Origin: Trissonchulus latispiculum
Lineage: Eukaryota; Nematoda; Enoplea; Enoplida; Ironidae
Direction: 5' to 3'
Assembly (NCBI GenBank): GCA_030248195.1
Contig: JASAND010030931.1
Span: 16,444-80,443, forward strand
Length of the DNA stretch: 64,000 bases
This document shows, piece by piece, positions 52,801-61,500 of the stretch. A program made the translations under genes and the position numbers. The notes beneath the pieces are model-generated. The model made no database searches. It was not told the DNA's origin and saw only the letters and a list, made by a program, of their open reading frames with translations. How positions within the stretch are numbered: the stretch's first letter is position 1; each line of letters opens with the position of its first letter.

Positions 52801-55616
52801 CTGGAATTTATTGCTTGAAGCCAGATTCTTGATCGAAACAGCATTTTGGCAAAACTGCTTAGTTTGCTTTGCACATTGATTTCTCAAAGACTACCGGACG
52901 GTTTCGAAATTGGCAGAATAAAAATTCGCTCTGTTGTGGAGGGTTCCAATCACGAGAAAACTCAATGCAAAGTTGCAAACTTTAGTGCCGCCATGCATTT
53001 TGCGGGTTTGCTGAACCATTAAGTAACAGTGAACCAAATACTTCTCTCTGCCCACATGTCCTCGTTATGATAGCACAAAAAATTTGGCCGATTCCGCTAT
53101 TTTGAGATATAAATGGTAAAAGTTTATATTTAGGTGATACGTCAGAAAAGTGCAAGCCTGTTTTACTAGTACCATATATTGAGGTAAATATAATTTATGC
53201 CTGAGCATTAGCTCAGGTGGAGAATAGTTAACTCCGAGTTAACTCCGGAATAGCTTAGTTCGGAACTAAGTTATTCCGATTTGGTGTAAGCGGCCGAATA
53301 TTTTCAAAGCATTACACCTCCATCCCATCCACGCCAGAATTGCAATCAGTAGTTTGATTGGCTGTTGGTACCCACTCTTATTGGCATTGGCATTCACCTA
53401 TCAGGAGCCGATGTTATCAAACCCGGGTTTCGTAGTTTTGGGGGTTAACCCTGAAATTTTGGGGTTGGGTTAACCAACCCTGGGGCTAACCCAATGTTAT
53501 CAAACAATTTTGGGGTTGGATTTCATAAACCCTATTTTATTGGGGTTAACCCTGAGTTAACCCTGAATTCCCCTGAAATCGAGAATAGTTAACCCAGAAT
53601 TAACCCCATAAACAACTATGCTGTCTTGTCTATATTTTTGGAACTAATAGACGAGACAGTCCCAGGAGCGAAACCCACAAGTTATATACATAGAATAAAA
53701 CCCGGGTTTCAGGCTCAACCCTCCTCATCGAGTAGAGTTGAGATTTAGCCACATTAACCCAAATTTAACCCCAGTTTTTAAACCCGGGTTTCATGATGAC
53801 ATTGGGCTTCCACTTAATCCCAATTTAACCCAAAACCCAGCAATGAAACCTGGGTTTCAAAAACCCAGTTTTAACCCAACTATGCTTCCATCGGGTTTGG
53901 GTTGAAAACCCATTTTAACCTAGGTTTAGCTCGAAACCCGGGTTTGGGCCATTGATAACATCAGCAGGTGGAGTCAGCCTGTTTCAGGTTGCCAGTCGAA
54001 TAATCATGCAGCTGGCAGGAGTGGTGCTAATTCTGCTGGGGGTCTTCTCCAAAGCTGTTGCAGTGATGGCGACCCTACCCGACCCCTTGGTCGGAGCCAC
54101 CCTCCTCATCTCAATGGCCATGGTCATGGGAGTGGGGATTTCTTCCGTTCAACTGATCGATCTGAAACTATCGAGAAATATGGCGATATTGGGAGTGTCG
54201 ATTTTGGCCGGAATGATTATACCTATCTTTGCGGCCAATAATGCTCAAAATTTGACCGGTACTGTCATACATTTTTAACATAAAGTCTAATTCTTTTGGG
54301 TCTACCCTGACTTCACATAAGGTCTAAAAACTTAGAAACGTTGACCTGTTTATCGAGTAATTCACACAAACGTTTTAGGCTGCCCTTTTGAAAGTTTAGC
54401 CAAAATTTCTGAAGAGTGTAGTTTAATTTGGGCCAACAACAGCTTAAAAGCTGTTTTTGGTGAAAATGGGCTAATATCTGCTGAAGTATTGGATATACTA
54501 TATTGTTTATTAGATTCATTAAATGTCAACATAGCCCTTAGCGAAATATGATTTTTGCTCATGAATTAAACTTACATAAATTTTTAAAATTTTAGGTATT
54601 GCCCAAATAGATCAAACTATTTCCATATTTTTTGGAACCAAAATGATTGTTGGGGGTATGGTTGGATTCATTCTAGACAATACAGTTCCCGGTAAGGAAT
54701 GCAGAAATTTTCGCTATTTTCAGTGAAATTCAATGTCTGAGATTGTTTGATTCAAACTTTATCGTAGAATAAAATGGGTGGAATAAAACGTACTTGACTA
54801 CAACTGTTGGTATAATAAAGTGTCTTCAATACAAATTATCGAGAAGCCACGGTTTCCGAATACCACAATGTGAATTGTCACGTGAGTAGTGACAATAGTA
54901 GTAGTAGGCCAGCCAGCCGTCCGGCCGAGTGCACCTCTTGGCCGGCCGGTCAACGGCCGGCTGGCCGGCGGCCGTACGCCGGCTGGCCGTTTTCCACCCG
55001 GCCGGTCAACAACACTACACGTGAGGGAATGTAGCATATTGTCTTTAGAGTATTGTAGCGCTTTTACCAGTGCTGGCGGATCAGGAAGAAACCAAGGACA
55101 AGCCCGAACGGGAGGCGTCAAGTACCCTTGTACCTACGAAACCAGGACCTAGAAGAGAGAAGGGAAGAGGGAGGTTCAGCTTTTCACTCACCATTGAAAG
55201 TAAAGAATTGGCCCAACCGGGGATTGAACCACGGCCCTTCTGATCCGGAAACCGACATGCTACCGCTACACCACAGGGCCATTAGCTGAACTACCGTTAC
55301 AGGCTTTCCCATGCCTGCTTCACTTACATTAGTAGTGAGTTTGATCTGATTTGCAGTCAACACTTTAGACATCTTTCTACGTAAATCATATATTTTTTAT
55401 ATCTATATTTCAGGTGCAACGAAGGTCCAGCGGGGACTTGTGCATAATTCGGAAGACAGAAGCAAATTCTATGATTCGCAAGATGCTTATCAACTCCCGG
55501 ACTATGTGAATAAAGTTTTACGAAAAACAAAACTGTCAAACTATGTACCAATTCTACCGTCGTCCGAAAAATTGACAGTAGGTCTACTGGAAAACTGCAG
55601 AGCTACTGAGTGCTGA
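47490..55616 (+). CDS. SLC23-type nucleobase/ascorbate transporter, copy B (11 coding exons)
   Basis: Joining 47490-47591, 48848-49005, 49249-49340, 49681-49730, 50108-50286, 51229-51349, 51552-51699, 52329-52579, 53988-54258, 54596-54691 and 55414-55616 gives an intact 556-residue frame. It is the tandem paralogue of copy A: exon 1 is one codon shorter and every other exon has the same length and phase. Family marks are ESVGDYHACARV, ENVGVIGITK, ATLPDPLVGA and FILDNTVPG. Intron 4 again has a GC donor, and the QH pair again reads QQ. Most exon differences are conservative, so both copies look functional. The final intron carries a 131-bp hAT element and a SINE. A multi-pass membrane carrier is expected; substrate and expression are unknown. 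Confidence 0.93.
48459..48793 (+). repeat. Dimeric tRNA-derived SINE, tRNA-Thr(AGU)-like head
   Basis: Two tandem monomers each begin with CACGTAGTGAAAGTCATGTA and contain a tRNA head (48513-48585 and 48689-48755). Taken between them, the heads show a full cloverleaf: acceptor GCCTCCG/CGGAGGT, anticodon stem TTTGC/GCAAA with loop CTAGTGC (AGT), and T arm GTGGG/CCCAC. Each monomer alone is damaged. The second ends in a GGTCCGAATTTATCGGACC hairpin and a TACATGACTTTC inverse of the start. Confidence 0.8.
48848..49005 (+). CDS. Copy B exon 2
   Basis: Length is 158, as in copy A. It encodes QVLVCAGSVISLPILICG and ends ISTILQSTFGA. The acceptor follows a weak pyrimidine tract (AATTAAG|CAAG), only about 55 bases after the SINE. 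Confidence 0.92.
49249..49340 (+). CDS. Copy B exon 3
   Basis: Length is 92. It encodes RLPLLQGPSYSFIPPILVL and NLPENRCPPEA. The preceding intron is only 243 bases. Confidence 0.93.
49681..49730 (+). CDS. Copy B exon 4 (followed by a GC donor)
   Basis: It encodes VYNQTLSDELWQPRFRL. The donor read is TTG|GCGAGT, the same as copy A. An upstream GT (CCACG|GTTTCG) exists here but would drop conserved residues and break the frame, and it is absent from copy A. Confidence 0.88.
49797..49915. repeat. (ATT)n microsatellite
   Basis: About 30 nearly pure ATT units in intron 4 of copy B, decaying into ATATTATT at the right. Asparagine-rich ORFs on the minus strand are artefacts. Confidence 0.95.
50108..50286 (+). 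CDS. Copy B exon 5
   Basis: Length is 179. It encodes IQGGILTSSLVQMLIGLTGA, then GPLTIAPFMALLGLSLTD and AEHWAS. Flanked by TTGCAG and GT|GTAAGC. Confidence 0.93.
50718..51060 (+). repeat. Possible tRNA-derived SINE, family 3
   Basis: CCTCCCGTAGCGCAGTGGTT resembles a box A tRNA start, and GGATCATGTCAAGTC lies where a box B would be, but the latter is weak. The body that follows is unique in this window, so the call is tentative. Confidence 0.35.
51229..51349 (+). CDS. Copy B exon 6
   Basis: Length is 121. It encodes LFILFALYLNPVQFPFLC and ends KWVPIFAMFP. The donor is CCG|GTATTA. Confidence 0.92.
51407..51436 (+). repeat. 30-bp motif, copy in intron 6 of gene copy B
   Basis: It is identical over 30 bases to 13618-13647, at the orthologous place in the paralogous intron, 58 bases after exon 6. 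It matches the terminus of the element at 38061. Confidence 0.8.
51552..51699 (+). CDS. Copy B exon 7
   Basis: Length is 148. It encodes YIMAIATTWILCLVLTESK and ends DAPWIRFPYPG. The acceptor is TTCTAG, as in copy A. Confidence 0.93.
52085..52190 (-). repeat. tRNA-Asn-like SINE head with T5 hairpin tail
   Basis: The unit 52110-52181 folds as a full cloverleaf on the minus strand: acceptor GCACCTG/CAGGTGC, T arm GCGGG/CCCGC with TTCGAAC, and anticodon loop GCGTTAA (GTT if standard, but position 33 is C). It is followed by CCCGAATTTTTCGGGTGCC, a hairpin with a T5 loop. The unusual C33 and the repeat copies argue for a SINE rather than a working tRNA gene. Confidence 0.65.
52329..52579 (+). CDS. 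Copy B exon 8 (core signature exon)
   Basis: Length is 251. It encodes GQFGVPLVSAAIFFGMTMG, VIESVGDYHACARV, HAVNRGIFVEGLCC and ends ENVGVIGITK. Position and glutamate of the signature match copy A. Confidence 0.95.
53408..53955. mobile_element. GGTTAACCC/AACCCGGGTTT miniature element, family copy 1
   Basis: The ends GATGTTATCAAACCCGGGTTT-like (left) and its inverse TTGATAACATC (right) flank many GGGTTAACCC and AACCCGGGTTT units. An imperfect 8-base duplication (TCAGGAGC versus GCAGGTGG, 5 of 8) is possible but weak. It ends only about 32 bases before exon 9 of copy B. Confidence 0.65.
53988..54258 (+). CDS. Copy B exon 9
   Basis: Length is 271. It encodes VASRIIMQLAGVVLILLGVF, ATLPDPLVGA and SRNMAILGVSILAGM. 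The acceptor GTTTCAG lies in the short gap left by the upstream element. Confidence 0.95.
54596..54691 (+). CDS. Copy B exon 10
   Basis: Length is 96. It encodes GIAQIDQTISIFFGTKMIVG and FILDNTVPG with a CCCG|GTAAGG donor. Confidence 0.95.
54887..55017. mobile_element. 131-bp hAT-like element with GGCCGGC arrays
   Basis: TAGTGACAATAG and CAACAACACTA ends are flanked by a perfect 8-base duplication CACGTGAG (54879-54886, 55018-55025). The interior is almost entirely GGCCGG/GGCTGGCC units, about 75 percent GC in an AT-rich intron. The terminal repeats match over only about 5 bases (TAGTG). Confidence 0.75.
55058..55328 (-). repeat. SINE with tRNA-like head, family 1, second copy
   Basis: It aligns with 42776-43032 over its length, including GGAGGCGTCA, ACCAGGACCTAGAAGAGAGA and the box B complement TTGAACCACGGCCC. 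It carries a 20-base extra block near 55090. Confidence 0.78.
55414..55616 (+). CDS. Copy B exon 11 (terminal)
   Basis: It encodes ATKVQRGLVHNSEDRSKFYD and a tail ending TEC before TGA. It has the same length as in copy A (203). The tail is the most diverged part of the two proteins. Confidence 0.93.
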
Positions 55617-57929
55617 TGGAAACCGTTGTTTTTCAATTCCATATTTTTGAAGCTGGTATAAAGTTTAAGACTGTTTAGGAAATGAGGAGACTCATAGTAT
55701 GCACTTATTAATGGTTGTGTTTTAATGCTTTGCCCTTGCAGTGAATGCTTGTAGCCATAAGAGGTATTTACTTGGATATTCCGGCACTACAAGATGCATG
55801 AATCACAACTTTGCTCTTTACATGTCGGTAGCTCTTTGCTAAAACAGTTTGTTTAGGACCACTAGCCGGTAGTGTAAACCGCCGCCAGACGCAGTCGTAA
55901 CCGCGGTGACGCGCAGACACTCTAACCAACTGAGCCATGGATACTTCAGTGCAAAGCAACAATGTTTACAAAACAAGGACATGTATACCATAAAATATGA
56001 CTACAAGTTGAGACGCAGTAAAGCCATAACCTTAAGTTATTTTTCAAGTTGTTAGCATTCTGCAATATAATTATTCAACCTGTTTCACTAGAATTACAAC
56101 AAGTGCTTCGTTTAACGTGCTGGTTCGGGTATTTAGAGCAAACTATGAAAGACTGTAATTTACTCAATTCTTGAAGTTAAACGCTATTTTTGTATCAAGT
56201 TTCGAATGTGCTTGTTAACTAGGTACAGTACAGCTGTTTCATTTCAACTGTTCCGTTTGAACATGCGATAACAAGAAAACATTTTTGAATATGGATTTCC
56301 CGAAGTGTGGAAAAGTTAACGAAAAGCGACGAGTTCATGCTTCGAAAGAAACGTCTTCCCGAGGGCTATTTTTTGATATTGTTTAATGTTGAAGTAAGCT
56401 CAAGATTTTGAGAAAAATGTAAATTTTGTCTGATTTTCATAAAAATTTTCAGGTGCTGATTTCTCTCGAAGAGAAACACAAAACGCGAAACCCTGAAAAA
56501 TAGCCCTGGGCAATTGTCCCAAAAATGCGTGTCTAAAGCCGTAGTCTAATTGAGTTGAGAGAAATCTGTGTTCAAATTGCCATTTTCGTTGCTGTGAATA
56601 GATAAAAATGCTGCAGAGAGCCCTCCGTTGGGCATAACGTGTCCTTTAGGACTATAAATATAGACAGTATTTGACCGACTGTTGAGGCTGTCTAAATCTT
56701 GTTTGATCAATGTAAATGTAAATCTAAATCAATGTTTGATTTTTCGAAAAATGGTAATTTTCGAACCTTGAAAATTAAATTTTGCTGTTATCTCTTAAAC
56801 CGCAATGAATCGAAGAATACTCCCAAGAGCAAAGTTGATAGTCTTTGTGAGAGGATTGGAGTGACTACATGTTTGTCGGTGTAGGGTGACCACAGTGCAA
56901 GTTATGGCTGATTGTAGCTAATTTCTTCAAAACTCGAATTTCCACGCCGTGACTTATCCAAAACGTTTTTTAAGCAAAATAATATAATTGTTGCAAATTT
57001 GAATGAATTTCAACGAACAATTGCACATTTTAAAGCCCAAAAATAAGCGAACCCGAACCAGCACCTTAATGGTGTTTTACGTGTGGCAGGCAACGCTAGA
57101 TTATTCACCTTAATAAGCATTACAGTCGATGATTATTGGCTTTTGCGGGGCCTTCACACTGACACTCTTGGTTTAATTTTACGGCTTTGTCCAAAACTAG
57201 AGTAGGCTAAGAGCAGACAATTATATTAGATCAAAAGCGTCGCCCAATATTACAGAATTTTAAACTCTGACCGTTCATTAATGAAGCAATGCTCTACTGC
57301 CGAAATACTAATAATATTGAGGCCTATTAACATAACCAACAGAAAGCTTCTGATTTGGTCAATCCACTACTTCACCATAGCGGAAATATAGTTTCTAGAT
57401 GTACTAAATCATTTTGTCCATGCCTGAATATTGTGAGGCCGATCATTTTAAGAACTAAAATTTGTGCTTTAGCTGCTTGCCAGAAACGATGTGCCCTCCA
57501 CAGAAATTCTACCTTAATAATATGTTAGTGAATAAAGTGCAAAGCTTGCAAGAAGTTCGATCAACCGGTTCGCAGTCCCTCCTTAACTCCGGAAACCGAT
57601 TATTACATAATCCAGTAACACTATCAAATAGCTAGAAATCATCTTAGCATATTGTTTGTTTAAAAAGTGAACATTTTATAGTTTTAAAACTTCAAAATCG
57701 TCTTGAAACTGAGCAACTTTACAATGCCTTCAAAGTTTTGAAATGTCTAGAAGTTGTCTCGAAAGTAGTTTACTTCTGAAGTGTCTCTAAAGTTAAAGTT
57801 TGTCTCAAAAGTTTCATAAAAATTTCTAGAAAATTTTAAAAAATGTCTAGAAAGTTTGACAAACTTTCTGAAACTTTCTGCCTAAAACACGTCACAGAAA
57901 TTAATGCAAGAAATGAAATTGCCACTTCA
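55617..57929. other. Downstream of copy B, no gene; degenerate tRNA-like copy at 55875-55945
   Basis: On the minus strand, 55875-55945 has box A TGGCTCAGTTGG and weak remains of box B. The rest is AT-rich; 57640-57860 has repeated GTCT(C/A)GAAAG-like phrases. No exon or terminal repeat is recognised. Confidence 0.4.
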
Positions 57930-58028
57930 GCACCTGAGGCCCGAAAAATTCGGGCCTCGGGTGGGATTCGAACCCACTACTTTCGGATAAACGCTCCGAC
58001 GCTTTGCCAACTGAGCTACCGAGGCTAC
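57930..58028 (-). repeat. tRNA-like SINE head with T5 hairpin tail, best-folding copy
   Basis: On the minus strand, 57954-58025 folds perfectly: acceptor GCCTCGG/CCGAGGC, anticodon stem TCGGA/TCCGA with loop GCGTTTA (GTT at the standard place, C33), and T arm GTGGG/CCCAC with TTCGAAT. It is followed by CCCGAATTTTTCGGGCCTC, an inverted repeat of the acceptor end with a T5 loop. It could be a real tRNA gene, but its relatives at 52110 and 60623 favour a SINE. Confidence 0.65.
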
Positions 58029-58117
58029 AGTCGCACCAATCTAGAAGGAGTTCGTATCCAAATTGAAGAGGCAAAGAAATTTAACACTGTTTACGACATA
58101 CACAATAACGCACAGGG

Positions 58118-58650
58118 TCTGGTTTCAAGTTAAACCCGGACAAGGAATGGGTTAGCAACCCAAATCCACAGTTGGGTTAAATCTGGGTTTTTGAAATCCA
58201 GGTTTCGTAACTGGGTTTTGGGTGAAATTGGGGTTCAATTTAGACACAGTGTTATGATGAAACCCGGGTTTAAAAACTAGCGTTAAATTGGGGTTAAAAT
58301 GACCAGGTCTCAACCCTACTCTATAAGGAGGAATGAGTTTGAAACCTTGGTTTCATTCTATGTAATTTACTGGTTTCGCTCGTGGGATCCTCTCGTCTCC
58401 ATTATAGTTCCAAAATAAGCTAAACAGGACAGCTATGTTTGGGGTTAATTCTGGGTTAACTATTTTGGATTTCAGGGTTAACACAGGGTTAACCCTGATA
58501 AAATATATAGGGCTTATGAAACCCAACCCAAAATTGTCTAATAACATTGGGTTAACCCCAGGATTAACCTAACCCTGTATTTCCAGGGTTAACCTCAAGA
58601 ACTGCGAAAACCGGGTTTAAAAACAACCCAAGTTCGATAAGGGTTTGATC
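58118..58650. mobile_element. GGTTAACCC/AACCCGGGTTT miniature element, family copy 2 (inverted)
   Basis: It has the same motif family as 53408-53955 in reverse order; for example, the ATGATGAAACCCGGGTTT block near 58252 is the inverse of the one near 53790. Its ends have decayed and no target duplication is evident. Confidence 0.55.
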
Positions 58651-61128
58651 TAACCATGTCATTTTTGTGATGACTGTGCATATCTGTTGCATATTCATAA
58701 CTTGATTACAATTTTATCTGCAATTTTGTAGGAGTAATACTGTTCAAAAGTTTACAGTAAGTCTACAGCAAGTGAAGAACCCACTCACTACTGCCGGCTC
58801 ATGGACGTTTTCCCATTCATCCAAGAGTTAACAAAACATTGAATACGGCCCGCAACGTCCGGGATGACGTAGTCGCCCGAACGTGGACAATTCTTCATAG
58901 GTCATTCCCATTGCAGTCTGAAATAATTAATAAATAAATGCATAAAGAAATAATGAAAAACGCCTGGCTGCAGTCACTAAGGCAAAAGCCTTAGTCCGAA
59001 ACAGGAGAGAGCCAAAGTGCGCGGTGAGCGCTTTTACCCAGGGAGAACTATTCCCTTATTAATGCCTTGTATCCTTCGTGGATCCGCTTGTTGGCCCGCG
59101 TTTACCTCATTTTCTTGATGAAATAAATAAATACAGTAATTACAGCATGTAGCTAAAATTAGCGGAAGCAAAGCAAATCGCTTCATTATATCGACGTTTG
59201 TGTCTGTTACTGTTACTATTTACCTCATCCAGTTGACCCTCCTCCGGTTCCAATTCAGCAGCTGATGAAGCTTCCAAAATGCTGCAATATAATAAGAACT
59301 CATGAGCCAATCGAGATTTCGTTTTCTCATGAGTAGCGGAAGGTGGGTCAGCCAGCCGTTAGCGAGCAGAGCATAAATATTGCTGTGACGAAAAGAACAT
59401 GGTGGCATACTCTTATCATTATGTACTCTTGGCGATAATTGACAAGCTATCCCGTGATTAAAGATATTTAAGTAATGTGCCTTGGTTCTATGCTTAATGG
59501 TACTATTCCTGTTTACAAGCGGCTTTTCTGATTTCAGCTCAAATCTGCACCCAGCAGCAAACGGTAAAGTATATAAACTGATATGAAAGCAGATACAGGT
59601 TGAAAATTGAAAAGTTTATTGAAAAAGCAATAAGTTAAATTTATTTGAAAAAATCCTACAAAGATGGTACACAGTTGTTTTCTCACAGAAGATGACTGGA
59701 AAAATTTATTTAAAAGCAAACTAAAACTGACCTGTCCAAAGCGGTCAAGTTGAACTTTTGCCGACAGTAACGTAGAAACAGTCTTAGATCTTCCTTCCCG
59801 ATTCCTCCAATAGGATTTACATCAGCAGAAGAAGAGTCGTATTTAGTCATGTAACCACATAGGCTGAAACAATGGAAAAGAATAAAAACTAGAAATAGAA
59901 AAATGAAAGATCGAACGTAACCAGTCACTACAGCACCTCTGACCCGAAAAATGCTGGCCTGAGGTGGGGATCAAAATAGCAAACAAATGAAATGGAACAA
60001 GTTAAAGGAGTACATAGTTTAGCGGGAGTAGTTTTTTTCCACCAATCTCGTAGTACAATTTGAAATATTTTAAGATTAAGCAACACAGAACGGTTGAAAT
60101 CAGTACAGCTAATTAGTCTTGCTCCATGTCACTGTGTGAAAAGAGCATTTTTTGCTCCGAAAAACGCAGTCCCGCCGTTAAAGCTTTTTTGCTCCTCGCT
60201 TTATCCTAATTTCAACCTTTCACATAAACAACCTTGCATCCAGGTTGGCACTCGAGAGCACCAAAAGTGAGCCAGATCTTTTCTTTGTCCACAACAGAAG
60301 TTGAGCGAATAAATAGGAGATGACCATTCGAAGTCGTCCCTGAAATGTAGTTAACAGAAATGTTTGAGGTTGGCGACGATTTGAGCTGTTAGATGAAGGT
60401 TACCCTTTTTTTCAACAAAAGGGCAACCCTGTTTTCAACATAGTTTGTGTTAAAAATAGTGGATAAATGTTTCGGCCGGTCCCAATTTGAACTACTTTTG
60501 CTTTGAGTCTTGAGGGATTAGCAATGAAAAGCTAAGTTAGTCTGAACTCTATGAGAATTTTTTACGAGTATAATGTAAGAACTTAAATTGCCACTTCAGC
60601 ACCTGACACCCGAAAAATTCGGGCCTCGGGTGGGACTCAAACCCACGACTTCCGGATTAATGCTCCGACGCTCTGCCAACTGAGCTACCGGGGTTCGTAT
60701 TTAAACTGAAGTGACAATGAATTAATAATGCGTTTTACAACGCGGACAAACACACGATCCACATAAAGCTGTTTAATCTACGAACTATTTCATACCAGCT
60801 CGACTTGATTGTTAATGTTAATAAATTCATGTTGAAACGTTTAAAGTTTCTTGCCAGAAAATTTTAAGTCTAACCTGAACATTTCTAAGAGCTGAATTTT
60901 CCCTTTTCTCTCCTCCATTTGCCCGAAAACGAGGCATAAGTTGAGTGGCGCCTTGAAAGATGCTGAGAACAGCGGACACTGCAGTATCAATTGCAACCGA
61001 CAGATGACTACTGAAAAATTACCTGAATGACAAAATTCGCGTACGCACTGCTTGTGTTTTCGAGTTTAAGCACATAAACATAGAGCGAGAGTAGTATAAA
61101 AATGGGCGTTCTGGCGCAGAGGCGCAGG
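58651..61128. other. No gene; short repeat copy 3 at 58965-59045 and solitary 30-bp motif at 59404
   Basis: 58995-59030 is the third copy of the CCGAAACAGGAGAGAGCC repeat. 59404-59431 is a diverged 30-bp motif (GGCATACTCTTATCATTATG). 59945-59970 resembles the SINE tail. No coding exon is recognised. Confidence 0.45.
60590..60700 (-). repeat. tRNA-like SINE head with T5 hairpin tail
   Basis: 60623-60694 on the minus strand is tRNA-like (T arm GTGGG/CCCAC, anticodon stem TCGGA/TCCGG, loop GCATTAA). It is followed by CCCGAATTTTTCGGGTGTC, the same tail as at 57930. Confidence 0.6.
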
Positions 61129-61236
61129 AGGCGCTTGAGGCCCTTCCTACCCATTAATATTCCACTAGTTTGTGCGCTTGAGACCCTTCCTACCCATTAA
61201 TATTATACTAGTTTGTGGCGCTTGGGACACCTCAAT
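61129..61236. repeat. Two tandem units of about 56 bases
   Basis: Two copies share CCCTTCCTACCCATTAATAT, CACTAG/TACTAG and GCGCTTG. They lie between the polymerase gene's 3' end and the flank, so they might belong to the terminal region of the Polinton-type element. Confidence 0.6.
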
Positions 61237-61500
61237 ACCAACACACTGCTACAATATAACCAGTTTAAACCGGTTTCATTTATATACTTTCCTACCTATA
61301 AGTCCACTGAGGTAAGTTTTCATAATATTCATTATTCATAATTTTATCTACTTTATCTGTCAACTACTACACTCATTCCTGAATGAACAACAGGACAGTG
61401 AAGAATATTTATATTGGTTGTTTTGTGTTTATTATGTTACAATTATCCTATTTAATAAAAAGACAAAACTCGTTCGCGTTTCTTTATTGACAACAACAAA

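Noticed and set aside
57954..58025. Functional tRNA-Asn gene
   Set aside because: The fold is perfect, but the loop has C at the position that is almost always U, and near relatives with the same tail occur several times, so a SINE is more likely.
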